Source: Myxococcus xanthus
GTDB taxonomy: Bacteria; Myxococcota; Myxococcia; Myxococcales; Myxococcaceae
NCBI RefSeq assembly: GCF_013116825.1
Contig: NZ_JABFNS010000014.1
Coordinates: forward strand, 27,074 to 91,073
Reading direction: 5' to 3'
Length of the DNA: 64,000 nt
The notes beneath the pieces were generated by a model. The model was given only the letters and a program-made list of their open reading frames with translations, searched no databases and was not told the DNA's origin. A program made the position numbers and the translations under genes. Below, piece after piece: positions 45,297 through 54,616 of the stretch; position 1 is the stretch's first letter, and the number at the start of each line of letters is the position of its first letter.

Positions 45297-46400
45297 GTGG
45301 TAACCCTCCCGCACCACCGAATGCACATCATCCTGCTGCACAACCGCGACCACGACCTCCTTGAGGACGACCCTGGGCGGGAGGCCCGGGAGGATGTGGT
45401 CCGTGTCGTCTCCTCCATGGCGGACGCCCTCAACCGGGGCGACACCCTGGCCGAACCGCTCGCCATCGAAGGCGACCGGCTCGACTTCATGGACACCCTG
45501 CGCCGGTGCCAGCCGGACCTGGTCGTCAACCTCTGCGAGTCGTTGGCGGCCGACAGTCGGGGCGAGATGGCCGTCCCCTGCCTGCTGGACGTGCTGGGGC
45601 TGGCCTACACAGGCTCGAGCGCGCTGTCCCTGGGCCTGGCGCTGCACAAGCCCAAGGCCAAGGAGGTCCTCACCGCGCGCGGCGTGCCCACGCCGCCCTT
45701 CCACGTGGTGGAGCGCCTGGAGGATGCACTCGCGGTGGACCTGCCCTGGCCGCTCATCGTCAAGCCCGCGCGGGAAGACGCCAGCATGGGCGTAACGTCG
45801 GAGTCCGTGGTGCACGAGCGCGCCGCGCTGGTCCGCGCCTGTGACGCGGTGCTCCGTGAGTTTCATCAGCCGGCCCTGGTGGAGCAGTTCATCCCCGGGC
45901 GGGAAATCTATGTGCCGCTGCTCGGCAACCGGCCGCGCCAGGCGCTGCCCCTGACGGAAATCGTCTTCGGTCGTACGTTCGAGGACAGACCCAACATCGT
46001 CTCCTACAACGCCAAGTGGGAGGCGGCGTCGGCGGAGTACCGGGACACCACCAGCGGATTGTGCCGGCTGGACGCGAACCTGGAGTCCCGTTGCGTGCAG
46101 GTTGCGCTGGAAGCCTTTGCAGCACTGGACTGTCAGGACTATGGACGGGTCGACCTCCGGGTATCCCCGGAGGGCGTGCCCTACGTCATCGACATCAACC
46201 CCAACTGCGACCTTCACCCGAGCGCGGGGTTCGCCAAGGCCGCCCTGGCCGCCGGAATGGACTATCCGGCCCTGGCGTCCCGGCTCGTGGAGGTCGCGCT
46301 CGAGAGAGCACATGGACATCCGTCCCATCGAAGAAAAGGATCGGGCGCCAATCGCCGCCCTGATTCGAAAGATCGAAACCTTCTCGCCGCAGGAGGTTGA
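45297..46400 (+). CDS. ATP-grasp ligase (D-Ala-D-Ala ligase-like)
   Basis: ATP-dependent carboxylate-amine ligase of unknown substrates, about 367 residues. IILLHNRDHDLLEDDPG, VVNLCESLAAD and YTGSSALSLGLALHKPKAK are D-Ala ligase-like; WPLIVKPAREDASMGV binds ATP, and GREIYVPLL with VIDINPNCDL complete the grasp fold. The GTG at 45297 is favoured because GGAGG (45284-45288) is 8 bp upstream; the ATG at 45321 is an alternative. The last 29 codons run inside the next gene in another frame and look non-conserved. Divergent from the HD gene. The genuine Ddl is more likely elsewhere. Confidence 0.88.
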   Translation: MVTLPHHRMHIILLHNRDHDLLEDDPGREAREDVVRVVSSMADALNRGDTLAEPLAIEGDRLDFMDTLRRCQPDLVVNLCESLAADSRGEMAVPCLLDVLGLAYTGSSALSLGLALHKPKAKEVLTARGVPTPPFHVVERLEDALAVDLPWPLIVKPAREDASMGVTSESVVHERAALVRACDAVLREFHQPALVEQFIPGREIYVPLLGNRPRQALPLTEIVFGRTFEDRPNIVSYNAKWEAASAEYRDTTSGLCRLDANLESRCVQVALEAFAALDCQDYGRVDLRVSPEGVPYVIDINPNCDLHPSAGFAKAALAAGMDYPALASRLVEVALERAHGHPSHRRKGSGANRRPDSKDRNLLAAGG

Positions 46401-46779
46401 GGTCGCCATCGAGCTGGCGAACACCACGCTCACGCCGGGAAACACGGACTACGCCATCATCGTCGCGGACCGCGACGGCGAGCTCGTGGGCTACATCTGC
46501 TACGGCCCCACGCCGATGACGGAGGACACCTACGACCTGTACTGGATTGCGTCCGCACCGGAAGTTCGCGGTCAGGGCGTGGGAGCCGCGCTGGTGTCCG
46601 CCATGGAGGGCGACCTGCGCCGCCGCAACGGGCGCCTCATCCGCGTGGAGACGAGCGCCACCGAGGCCTACGGCCCCACGCGCGGCTTCTACGCCTCCAT
46701 GAAGTACGGCGAGGAGGCCCGCATCCGGGACTTCTACAAGGTGGGGGACGACCTCATCATCCTCACCAAGCGGCTGTAA
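46312..46779 (+). CDS. GNAT-family N-acetyltransferase
   Basis: Acetyl-CoA-dependent acyltransferase of 155 residues. MDIRPIEEKDRAPIAALI opens the domain, and APEVRGQGVGAALV is the pyrophosphate-binding loop; the C-terminus has YGPTRGFYASMKYGEEARI. The start codon sits 89 bp inside the ATP-grasp gene, an unusually long overlap. GAGAGAG precedes it. Pairing an amide-forming ligase with an acetyltransferase suggests a joint product, perhaps a modified dipeptide or amino acid (inference). Confidence 0.92.
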   Translation: MDIRPIEEKDRAPIAALIRKIETFSPQEVEVAIELANTTLTPGNTDYAIIVADRDGELVGYICYGPTPMTEDTYDLYWIASAPEVRGQGVGAALVSAMEGDLRRRNGRLIRVETSATEAYGPTRGFYASMKYGEEARIRDFYKVGDDLIILTKRL

Positions 46780-46842
46780 TCCCCACGCCGCCAGGCCGGG
46801 CGGGTGAAGACAACGGCCCCTTCCCTCGTTAGAAGGGGCACG

Positions 46843-48342
46843 ATGACTCGCACGCACCGACCGACCTTGCTGGCCCTCGTGCCCCTGTGTGCCCTGCTGG
46901 TGGGCGCACCGTCCGCGCTCGCGAGGGCGCCCGCCCCGGCGGCCAAGGCCACTGCCACACAGGCCCCCGTCTCCGACGTGGTGAAGGCCGCCCGGCCCAA
47001 GGGCGGCGAGTACTTCGGCCTGTACCTCATGGACAAGAAGGTCGGCTGGCTCTTCACCGACCTGGAAGTCCTGCCGGGCCAGCCCGCGCGGGTGAAGACG
47101 ACCAACCGGCTCGTCTTCAAGGCCATGGTGGGCTCGCGCGTGTCGGAGCGCATGCATGACGAGGAGCGCATCTACGAGGCGAAGCCCGGTGGGCGCCTGC
47201 TGTCCTTCATCGTGAAGCAGACGGGTGATGGCGGCACGCAGACGCTGGAGGGCTCGGCCACCGCGGACGGCTTCCAGGTGGTGCGCAAGCGCCCGGGCCG
47301 CCCGGATGAGACGCTGCCCAAGCTGCCGCCGACGAAGGAGCGGGTGGAGGACGCCGACCCGCCGCGCGTGGCGCTGCTGCGCAAGGCGAAGGTGGCGGGC
47401 TTCTCGTTGGATGGAATGGACCTGGAGTCCTACGGCCTCTCCACCACCGTGGAGCCCGAGGAGCAGCGGACCATCAACGGCGTGCAGGTGAAGCTGGGCA
47501 AGGCCGTCACCGTGTCGGAGAAGGAGAAGGTTCCCGTCGTTTCGTACCTCACCCAGCGCGGGGAGATGGTGCTGGTGGACTACGGCACGACGATGCAGGC
47601 CCGGAAGGAGACGGAGGCCGTCGCCAAGCGGCTGGACCTGGTGGAAGTCTTCGGCCTCACCCGCGTGGTGCTGCCCAAGCCGCTGCCCGAGTCCGCGCGC
47701 ACCGTGCCCGGCCACGTCACGCTGGTGGTGCAGGGCCTGCCCGCGAAGTTCCAGGAGCAGACGTACCGCCAGCAGTTCAAGCCGCAGCCGGATGGCAGCG
47801 TGGAGGTGACGCTGTCCGCCGTCGCGCCCAAGACGCGCAAGCCCCTGCCGCTGACGGACCCGGAGGGCGGGGAGAACCTCAAGTCCACGCTCATGGTGGA
47901 GAGCGACGCGCCGGCCATCCGCGAGTTGGCGAAGCAGCTCGTGGGGACGGAGAAGGACGCGTACCGCATCGCCCAGAAGGTGAACACCTGGGTGTACTCC
48001 AACCTGGAGAAGGACTACGGCGCCAGCGCGGACCGGGCCACGGACGTGCTGAGCCAGAAGAAGGGCGACTGCACGGAGCACTCGCTCCTGTCCGTGGCGC
48101 TGCTGCGCGCGGCGGGCGTGCCCGCCCGGCGCGTGGACGGCGTCATCTACATGGTGAACCAGGACGGCGTGCCCGCCCTCTACTGGCACGAATGGGTGGA
48201 GGCCTTCGTGGGCGAGTGGACCCAGCTGGACCCCACCTTCAACCAGGTGGTGGCGGACGCCACGCACTTCGCCTTCGGCAAGGAAGGCAACGCCGAAATC
48301 ACGCCGCTCATCGGCGCGCTGAAGGTGACGGCCGTCAAGTGA
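46843..48342 (+). CDS. Exported transglutaminase-like domain protein
   Basis: 499 residues. A signal peptide (about 1-27), an Ala-rich linker, and a large beta-rich N-terminal domain (about 55-350) of the type often fused to transglutaminase cores. The catalytic core (about 365-475) has GDCTEHSLLSVALLRAAGVP with the Cys, WHEWVEAFVGEW with the His and QLDPTF with the Asp. Such proteins may act as proteases or cross-linkers in the periplasm. Start ATG 46843 after AGAAGGGG. It follows the GNAT gene by 63 bp. Convergent with the DUF255 gene over a hairpin. Confidence 0.9.
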   Translation: MTRTHRPTLLALVPLCALLVGAPSALARAPAPAAKATATQAPVSDVVKAARPKGGEYFGLYLMDKKVGWLFTDLEVLPGQPARVKTTNRLVFKAMVGSRVSERMHDEERIYEAKPGGRLLSFIVKQTGDGGTQTLEGSATADGFQVVRKRPGRPDETLPKLPPTKERVEDADPPRVALLRKAKVAGFSLDGMDLESYGLSTTVEPEEQRTINGVQVKLGKAVTVSEKEKVPVVSYLTQRGEMVLVDYGTTMQARKETEAVAKRLDLVEVFGLTRVVLPKPLPESARTVPGHVTLVVQGLPAKFQEQTYRQQFKPQPDGSVEVTLSAVAPKTRKPLPLTDPEGGENLKSTLMVESDAPAIRELAKQLVGTEKDAYRIAQKVNTWVYSNLEKDYGASADRATDVLSQKKGDCTEHSLLSVALLRAAGVPARRVDGVIYMVNQDGVPALYWHEWVEAFVGEWTQLDPTFNQVVADATHFAFGKEGNAEITPLIGALKVTAVK

Positions 48343-48353
48343 CGCAGGCCGCG

Positions 48354-48375
48354 CCGGCCCCTGCTCAGGGGCCGG
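48354..48375. terminator. Bidirectional hairpin between convergent genes
   Basis: CCGGCCCCT (48354-48362) pairs perfectly with AGGGGCCGG (48367-48375) around GCTC. It begins 11 bp after the transglutaminase-like gene stop and overlaps the stop codon of the DUF255 gene. Confidence 0.65.
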
Positions 48376-50455
48376 TGAGCGCCGCCAACCGCTGGGTCAG
48401 CACGTCCGGCGCGGTGACGGGCAGCTCGCAGACGAAGCCCCGGCACAGGTAGGCTGCGGCCCGTCCCTTCACGGGCTCACGTCCTTCGAAAGTCCCTTGT
48501 AGCAACGCGGGCACGGGCTGCCCTGGCGCCTTCCAGGCCAGCGCCACCGTGGGCGCGAAGGCACGGTCCATGGCGGCCCGCAGCGGCGCCACGTCGTCGG
48601 ACGCGCCCGCGACGGTGACGGACGCCGCGCCCTCCAGCAGCGCATCCGCCGCCAGGCCCAGGTAGCCATAGCCCATGGTGTTGCGCACGAGCCCGTCGTG
48701 CATCCGCGCCACGTAGCGCTCCGGCAACTCCAGGTGCTGCTTGTCAGCCGTGAGCGCCGCCAGCTCCACCTGCGCCTCCGTCAGCGTGGAGGCGCCGGAC
48801 GGGGAGGCGTTGTCGAAGAGGCCATACGTCGCCACCACCAGGTCCTTCTGTCCCCGGGGCGCGGTGAGGTACGCCGCCTTCTCCGCGTCCCAGAAGAGGT
48901 CCACGGCCCGGCGCACCAGCGCGTCCGCCGCCTCCAGGTACTTCACGTCGAAGGTCGCCTGGTAGAGCGCGGTGAGGCCCGAGGCCAGGTCACCGTAGTC
49001 CTCCAGGAAGCCGTCGATGCGCGCCTGTCCCTCCTGGTACGAGCGCGCCAGCCGCGTCCCGTCCCACGCCTTCTCCAGCACGAAGTCCGCGGCGTCCGCC
49101 GCCCACTGCGCCCACTCCGGCCGGCCGAAGACACGCGAGGCCAACGCGAGGCCGCGAATCATGAGCCCGTTCCATCCCGACAGCAGCTTGTCGTCCCGGC
49201 CCGGCTTCACCCGCCGCTCCCGCGCGTCGAAGAGCGCCTGCTTCGCCGTGGCCAGCTCGCGCTCCACGGCGTCTTCGGAGACGCCGCGCTCCCGCGCCAG
49301 CTCCGACACGGGCACCACCACCTCCAGCACCGTCGCGCCATGCTCGAAGTTGCCGCCGGGCTTGATTCCGAAGTGACGCAGCACCAGTTCCGCCTGCGCT
49401 TCCGGCAAGGCCGCGCGGACCTCCTCCGGGCGCCAGACGAAGAACCTCCCCTCCTCGCCCTCGCTGTCCGCGTCCTGCGCCGCGTAGAAGCCGCCGCCCG
49501 CGTCGGTCATCTCGCGGCGCACGTAGGCCACCGTCTCCTCCACCACCTTGCGCCACAGCGGGCGCGGCTCCACCTGCTGCGCCTGCGCGTAGAGGTGCAG
49601 GAGCTGCGCGTTGTCGTAGAGCATCTTCTCGAAGTGGGGCACCAGCCAGCGCTCGTCCACCGAGTACCGGTGGAAGCCGCCGCCCAACTGGTCATAGATG
49701 CCGCCCAACGCCATGCGCTCCAACGTCAGGAACACCGCGTCCTTCAACGGCGCGCCCCCGCCTCTACGCCACGCGCGCAGCAGCAGCGCGAAGTTCATCG
49801 GGTTGGGGAACTTGGGCGCGCCGCCGAAGCCCCCGTGGACCGTGTCCACCTGCTTCGCCATGCGCTGGCCCATGCCCACCACGTCCGCCGCCGTCAGCAC
49901 GGCGGGCGCGGCCTCCAGCCCGTAGGTGGCCAGCTCCCCGAGCCCCTCCTCGAACTGGGCCGACTGCCGCTGCACCTCCTCCTGCTTGTTCTCCCACGCG
50001 TCCCGCAGCGCCATCAGCAACCGGGGGAAGCCCGGGCGCCCGTAGCGGTCCTGCGGCGGGAAGTAGGTGCCGCCGTAGAAGGGCTTCAAGTCCGGCGTGA
50101 GGAACACCGTGAGCGGCCAGCCGCCGCCCTGCCCCATGAGCTGCACCACGCCTTGATAAATCTGGTCCAGGTCCGGCCGCTCCTCGCGGTCCACCTTGAT
50201 GTTGATGAAGCCCTCGTTCATCAGCCGGGCCGTCTCGGGTAACTCGAACGACTCGTGCGCCATGACGTGGCACCAGTGACAGGCGGAGTAGCCCACGGAC
50301 AACAGGATGGGCTTGTTCTCCGCCTTCGCCTTCGCGAGCGCCTCCTCCCCCCAGGGGAACCAGTCCACGGGGTTGTGTGCGTGTTGGCGCAGATACGGAG
50401 AGGGCTCCCGGGCCAGGCGATTGGAAGTGTCAGCTGACGGAGGGGGCGTGGCCAT
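48365..50455 (-). CDS. DUF255 thioredoxin-fold / glycoside-hydrolase-like protein (YyaL/SPATA20 type)
   Basis: 696 residues. N-terminal thioredoxin-like domain (about 15-175) with [13 protein letters not shown], the redox CHWCHVM motif and [13 protein letters not shown]; then a six-hairpin glycosidase-like (alpha/alpha)6 region with [20 protein letters not shown] and [14 protein letters not shown]. This matches the widespread YyaL/spermatogenesis-associated-20 family, whose biochemical role is still unclear. No signal peptide, so cytoplasmic. Start ATG 50453-50455. Divergent from the glycosyltransferase gene across 115 bp. Confidence 0.95.
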   Translation of the reverse strand: MATPPPSADTSNRLAREPSPYLRQHAHNPVDWFPWGEEALAKAKAENKPILLSVGYSACHWCHVMAHESFELPETARLMNEGFINIKVDREERPDLDQIYQGVVQLMGQGGGWPLTVFLTPDLKPFYGGTYFPPQDRYGRPGFPRLLMALRDAWENKQEEVQRQSAQFEEGLGELATYGLEAAPAVLTAADVVGMGQRMAKQVDTVHGGFGGAPKFPNPMNFALLLRAWRRGGGAPLKDAVFLTLERMALGGIYDQLGGGFHRYSVDERWLVPHFEKMLYDNAQLLHLYAQAQQVEPRPLWRKVVEETVAYVRREMTDAGGGFYAAQDADSEGEEGRFFVWRPEEVRAALPEAQAELVLRHFGIKPGGNFEHGATVLEVVVPVSELARERGVSEDAVERELATAKQALFDARERRVKPGRDDKLLSGWNGLMIRGLALASRVFGRPEWAQWAADAADFVLEKAWDGTRLARSYQEGQARIDGFLEDYGDLASGLTALYQATFDVKYLEAADALVRRAVDLFWDAEKAAYLTAPRGQKDLVVATYGLFDNASPSGASTLTEAQVELAALTADKQHLELPERYVARMHDGLVRNTMGYGYLGLAADALLEGAASVTVAGASDDVAPLRAAMDRAFAPTVALAWKAPGQPVPALLQGTFEGREPVKGRAAAYLCRGFVCELPVTAPDVLTQRLAALTGP

Positions 50456-50570
50456 CGGGACTCCAGGAAGAGGACGGGCTGTCGAGATACGAACCCGCGT
50501 GAGGGCGGGCAAGTCGAAAGCACTGGAGGGATGGTGGTCAACAGAGGGGCGGACGGAGTAGGTCGCCGCC

Positions 50571-51938
50571 GTGTCTCCGCCGCCCCCCGCCTCGACGGGC
50601 CTCAGTCTGAAGACCTGCGTGGCGCTGCTCGGCGTGGCGATGGCGGCGCGGCTCGCCCTGGTGCTGGGCACGGACGTCTACTTCGACACCGCCTACTACT
50701 GGCAATGGTCCCGCCAGCTCGACTGGGGCTACTTCGACCATCCACCGTTGGTGGCCTGGCACATCGCCCTGCTGGGCATCGAGGGCACGGCGATGCTGTG
50801 CGGCGTGGGGACGGTGGCCGCGGTGTGGCGGCTGGCGCGCGACGTCCATGGCGATGCGGCGATTGCCTGGCGGGCTGCGGCGCTGTGGAGCGTCGTCCCT
50901 GCGGGCGCGGTGGCTGGCGTGTGGCCCACGCCCGACTCGCCCCTGCTCCTGTTCTGGACACTGGCCCTGTGGGCCCTGTGGCGGGAGCGATGGGTCCTGG
51001 CGGGACTGGCCGGAGGGTGCGCCCTGCTGTCGAAGTACCCGGCCGTGCTGCTGGGCGTGGCGTTCCTCATCACCACGGTGCGAGCGCGGCGGATGCCCTG
51101 GGGCGCGTGGCGCACGGCGACGCTGGCGGGCGCCTTCTTCGCGCCGGTGGTGCTCTGGAACGCGGGCCATGACTGGGTGGGCTTCGCCTTCCAGCTCAAC
51201 CATGGCCTGGGCCGCGACTGGCGCAGCAGTTGGAGCACCTTCGGCGAGTTCCTCGCGGGCCAGCTCGCCTTCGGAGGACCGGTGCTCTTTCCCCTCGCGC
51301 TGGTGTACGGCGTGCGCGGTCCGCGCGAGCACTTCCTGCTGCGCATGGCGGCCTGCGTCCCCCTGCTCTTCTTCGGCTACGCGTCGCTGCGCACCCGGGG
51401 CGAGGCCAACTGGCCGTCCGCGGCGTACCTCGCGGCCTGCGTGGGCGTGGCGGGCATGCGGCCCGTCTGGCAGCGCGCGGCGGCGTTCAGCGGGCTGGCG
51501 GTGGTGCTGGTGGTGGGCTCGCACCTGCTCTTCCCCGTGCTCCACTTCCGCCGGGACAGGGCGCTGTGGCGGACGCACGGCTGGAGCGCCCTGCGCGAGC
51601 TGGCCACGCCGCAGCGGTTGTTCCCGGAGCTGACGCCCGACAATGTGGCCGCCGTCTACGCGCCCAACTACCAACTGGCGTCCCAGGTGGCCTACTACGC
51701 GCGGCGGCTCACGAAGACGGGGGCACCGGCCCGCTTCAGTCAGTATGACCTCTGGGCCGCCCCGGACGTGACGCCCGGGCAGGACGTCCTGTGGGTGAGC
51801 GAAGGCGGAGCGCAGCCCCCCGAGGAGCTGGCCTCTCGCTTCACCACGGTGCAAGGCCCCGTGGAGTTCTTCGGTGACTTTCGTGGGCGACGGCTGCACA
51901 CCTTCCAGGTGTGGCGGCTGCGAGCGCGCAAGCCCTGA
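50571..51938 (+). CDS. GT39-like polytopic membrane glycosyltransferase
   Basis: ArnT/PMT-like enzyme that would transfer a sugar from a polyprenyl-phosphate donor on the periplasmic side. 455 residues and about ten TM helices. The first periplasmic loop has [19 protein letters not shown] and [11 protein letters not shown], which match the family's DExYYW...GYFDHPP segment, but the usual Glu after Asp is a Thr here. [14 protein letters not shown] and a soluble C-terminal tail follow. Start GTG 50571. Acceptor is unknown: LPS, lipid or protein. Possibly the missing Glu lowers or changes activity. Confidence 0.85.
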   Translation: MSPPPPASTGLSLKTCVALLGVAMAARLALVLGTDVYFDTAYYWQWSRQLDWGYFDHPPLVAWHIALLGIEGTAMLCGVGTVAAVWRLARDVHGDAAIAWRAAALWSVVPAGAVAGVWPTPDSPLLLFWTLALWALWRERWVLAGLAGGCALLSKYPAVLLGVAFLITTVRARRMPWGAWRTATLAGAFFAPVVLWNAGHDWVGFAFQLNHGLGRDWRSSWSTFGEFLAGQLAFGGPVLFPLALVYGVRGPREHFLLRMAACVPLLFFGYASLRTRGEANWPSAAYLAACVGVAGMRPVWQRAAAFSGLAVVLVVGSHLLFPVLHFRRDRALWRTHGWSALRELATPQRLFPELTPDNVAAVYAPNYQLASQVAYYARRLTKTGAPARFSQYDLWAAPDVTPGQDVLWVSEGGAQPPEELASRFTTVQGPVEFFGDFRGRRLHTFQVWRLRARKP

Positions 51939-52007
51939 GCGCCGACTCCGGGAACATCCGCGTCCCAGCCAAGACACGGCACGGGAAGGCCCCAGCGGGC
52001 CGCCGCC

Positions 52008-52715
52008 CTAATCCAGCCGACGGTGACGCGCCCGGAACAGCGCGTCGTACAGCCCCAGGAAGAGGTGCCCGCCCAACACCAGGCCCTGCTCAATCTCCGC
52101 GGCCCCCGCGTCCGTCTCGTAGGGCGCATCCAACTGCCGGTAGAAGCCTTCCGCGTGCTCCTCGTCGAGATCCGCGTGCGTAGGGTAGTGCACCACCTCG
52201 CCGTGCTGGAGCCAGCCCCGCGCGACGATGGCGCGGCCGAGGTCCAGGGAGATGCCGCTGAACAGGTCCTCGATGATGCCGAACACGGCGAGCCCCGTGT
52301 GCGGCCCCTCGAACGCGGCGATGCCAGTGAGCGCGACGTTGAAGGCACGCACCTCCGGCCAGGTCACATGGTGCTCCACGCGCGCTGTCTCAACGCCCAG
52401 GCGCGAGAGGAGCAGGTGGAACGTGCGCTCGTGGCCGTGAGCCAACGTGCCGCGTCCGTGCTCGTCGAAGATGTTCTCCACCAGCGGCAGCCGCTGGGTG
52501 GGCTGCGGAAGCCGGCTGGCGAGCATCGCCATGGGCCTGGAGAAGTGCGCCACCGCGGAGGAGAACTGGAGCTGCGTTTCGACGAAGTCCTCCCGCGCGA
52601 AGGAGCCGTCTCTCAGCGCGCGCAGGTAGGGCGCATCCAATGCGTTCCACTCCGCCTTGAGCCCGGCGATGTGCTGACGCAGCTTCAGATTTCGGACGAG
52701 GGGAGGTGCACCCAT
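52008..52715 (-). CDS. Heme-oxygenase-like (HDO/TenA-fold) iron redox enzyme
   Basis: 235-residue helical protein of the iron-containing redox enzyme family. Candidate diiron ligands: Glu/His around NIFDEHGRGTLAHGHER (about 77-93) and HADLDEEHAEGFY (about 178-190), plus Glu in AAFEGPHTGLAVFG. Family members (for example SznF, UndA, BesC) carry out oxidations such as N-hydroxylation, C-C cleavage or terminal-alkene formation. Start ATG 52715, overlapping the GNAT-like gene by 31 bp. Last gene of a three-gene unit with the DUF3419 protein, which makes a lipid or amino-acid-linked substrate likely (inference). Confidence 0.82.
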   Translation of the reverse strand: MGAPPLVRNLKLRQHIAGLKAEWNALDAPYLRALRDGSFAREDFVETQLQFSSAVAHFSRPMAMLASRLPQPTQRLPLVENIFDEHGRGTLAHGHERTFHLLLSRLGVETARVEHHVTWPEVRAFNVALTGIAAFEGPHTGLAVFGIIEDLFSGISLDLGRAIVARGWLQHGEVVHYPTHADLDEEHAEGFYRQLDAPYETDAGAAEIEQGLVLGGHLFLGLYDALFRARHRRLD

Positions 52716-53605
52716 GCTGGCGCTCTGACAGGAAAGGAGAGGTCGAGAGAATAGACGGTGCACACCGAATCAGGAGCGATGCCCACCTCTCGCAGCCAGT
52801 GGACGTGGTCCTCCAGCCGCTCGTCGATGCTGAAACAAGCGAGCGCCTCCTCCCCGAGCGCCGCCAACTCCACACCGCAGGTACGAAGGTACTCGCCCCA
52901 GCCATGCGTCCAGGCTTCGGGCGGCGCCGCCAGATGGACCAGCGGCCACGGGCGCCCCGTGGACAACCGCTGAAGGTCCTTGGCCCCCGCCGTGGTGCCC
53001 CACCCCGCCCCTTCCAGCGTCCTGGCGGGCGCGGGCCCCAGGCGGAGCCCTGTTCCCGTGGGGCGCGGGGGTGCACTCCGCGTATCCAACGCCTGAAGCC
53101 GAGCGGGCGGCACGAAGTAGAGCGCGAGCTGGCTCGTGGGGCGCCCCATGCGCAGCGGATTCCACCCACGGGCGATGCGCATCACGTCGCCCCGGGCGCC
53201 GCGCATGGCCGCGCCGTAGAGGAAACGAATCCGGCGCAGCGGGGGAATGAGGAAGAGGTGCTTGAGGCCCTGAAGCAGGAGCTTCGTGGAGAGGCCGGAG
53301 CCCCGCGCGTGCTTCGCCAGCTTGAGGTCGCAGATGTAGAGCGCATCCACCTTCCGCGTCCCGTGCCAGACCGGGCGTAACACCCCCGTCACGGAACCGA
53401 GCAAGTCGTCGCCACGGAGCGCCAGCAGGAAGTACGCCTCTCCCATGGAGGAGAAGAACGGGTGGTAGCCGGGCCCATGGTCGATGAAGAAGTGGTCGGC
53501 CCCATCCGCGAGTGGATAGAGGATTTCACGCTCCAGCAGGCGCAGCCGCTCGACATAGGGCCCGAGCGAGTCGGGCCGGGCAACGATGAAGCGCACGTCA
53601 CTCAT
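52685..53605 (-). CDS. GNAT-like acyltransferase, large
   Basis: 306 residues, remote GNAT fold. The N-terminal half has strands ending ALYICDLKLAKHARGSGLSTKLL, where the Arg/Gly-rich stretch matches the acyl-CoA pyrophosphate loop; the C-terminal half is less clear and may be a second, degenerate GNAT domain (about 190-300). Its ATG overlaps the DUF3419 stop by 4 bp, and its 3' end overlaps the oxidase gene by 31 bp. Transfers an acyl group probably to the product of the cluster; the donor is unknown. Confidence 0.75.
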   Translation of the reverse strand: MSDVRFIVARPDSLGPYVERLRLLEREILYPLADGADHFFIDHGPGYHPFFSSMGEAYFLLALRGDDLLGSVTGVLRPVWHGTRKVDALYICDLKLAKHARGSGLSTKLLLQGLKHLFLIPPLRRIRFLYGAAMRGARGDVMRIARGWNPLRMGRPTSQLALYFVPPARLQALDTRSAPPRPTGTGLRLGPAPARTLEGAGWGTTAGAKDLQRLSTGRPWPLVHLAAPPEAWTHGWGEYLRTCGVELAALGEEALACFSIDERLEDHVHWLREVGIAPDSVCTVYSLDLSFPVRAPAWVHLPSSEI

Positions 53606-54591
53606 GGGCTGCCTGGCACGCGGAAGCCGACTTCGATGCGCTCGTAGAACAGGCTCCTGTCCCTGGCAAGCAGCTCCGCGCCGAGCGCGTCATCGAACTC
53701 GAAGGCGGGCTGGAAGAAGCGGCGAAGATCCCGGCGGTTGTTGAGCTGACGGATGAGGACGGCGCAACCGGGCCGTGCCTCACGCGCGAGCGCCCCTGCC
53801 CACTCCGCCACCAGCGCGTCCTCCGACCAGTCGAAGATGTTGGAGAGCGAGATGACGTCGAAGCGGTCCAGGCGCGGCACATCCGGCAACGAGCCCTGGA
53901 CGAGCGTCAGCGCCAGCGGGCCTTCAGCCCGGAGATATTCGGGGGCATCCTCACGCAAGTACCTGCCGAGCAGCACGTGCTGGAGGAAGGGATTTCGAGG
54001 CGCATCCTCTCGCTGGAGCCCGCGTTCGAAGACCGCCTGGAAATAGCCAGGATACGAGCCGGGCTCGGCATGCTGTGTCGCCGCGGGACCAAACATGGTG
54101 TTCAGCAGCGGCGCCGCCAGGGCCAGCTCGAAGGCCACGGGCCAGTAGGGCGAAGCGAACCAGCGGACACAGGCCTCCCGGCGTTGTGAGGCCGGAGTGG
54201 CCGGCGCGAAGAACGCGGCGAGTTCGTGCGCGGGCGCGACGAACTCCTCGATGAAGCGGCGGAGCGTGCGGAAGAGCCCCTCGAATTCGCCTCGCTGATT
54301 CAGGGCCGCCGCGTCCTCCGCTTCCACGCTGTAGCGCGACAGCGGAAGGCTGCCGAGCCCCGCTGCCTTCTCCCGGACATGCGCGAGCTGACGCGGGTTG
54401 AAATCGAAGCCCACCAGTTCGAGCGCGGGATGGCGCCGCGCCAGGGTGAGGAGCGTGCAGCCTCCCGAGGCCACCGTGAGCACGGCCCGCGCCCGCGTGC
54501 GTTCGACGAGCGCCAGCTCCAGCGCGGCATCCTCCCGGACAACGGCGAACTTCAAGCGAAGGGGTGGCGTCGAAACCAGGCCAGGTTCCAT
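53602..54591 (-). CDS. DUF3419 SAM-dependent transferase (BtaA-like)
   Basis: 329-residue Rossmann-fold protein. RAVLTVASGGCTLLTLA and LELVGFDFNPRQLAHV bind SAM; FDVISLSNIFDWSEDALVA and GCAVLIRQLNNRRDLR are the DUF3419 marks. In BtaA, related enzymes transfer the 3-amino-3-carboxypropyl group of SAM to diacylglycerol to build the homoserine ether head of betaine lipids. No BtaB-like N-methylase is fused or adjoining, so the product is probably not plain DGTS. First gene of the minus unit; its start codon is 26 bp from the divergent desaturase start. Confidence 0.86.
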   Translation of the reverse strand: MEPGLVSTPPLRLKFAVVREDAALELALVERTRARAVLTVASGGCTLLTLARRHPALELVGFDFNPRQLAHVREKAAGLGSLPLSRYSVEAEDAAALNQRGEFEGLFRTLRRFIEEFVAPAHELAAFFAPATPASQRREACVRWFASPYWPVAFELALAAPLLNTMFGPAATQHAEPGSYPGYFQAVFERGLQREDAPRNPFLQHVLLGRYLREDAPEYLRAEGPLALTLVQGSLPDVPRLDRFDVISLSNIFDWSEDALVAEWAGALAREARPGCAVLIRQLNNRRDLRRFFQPAFEFDDALGAELLARDRSLFYERIEVGFRVPGSP

Positions 54592-54616
54592 GGCATGGTT
54601 CTACCTCGGAACCTCC

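Noticed and set aside
46195..48267. 690-codon open frame on - opposite the GNAT and transglutaminase-like genes
   Set aside because: Shadow of real genes with intact motifs on the other strand; no family resemblance.
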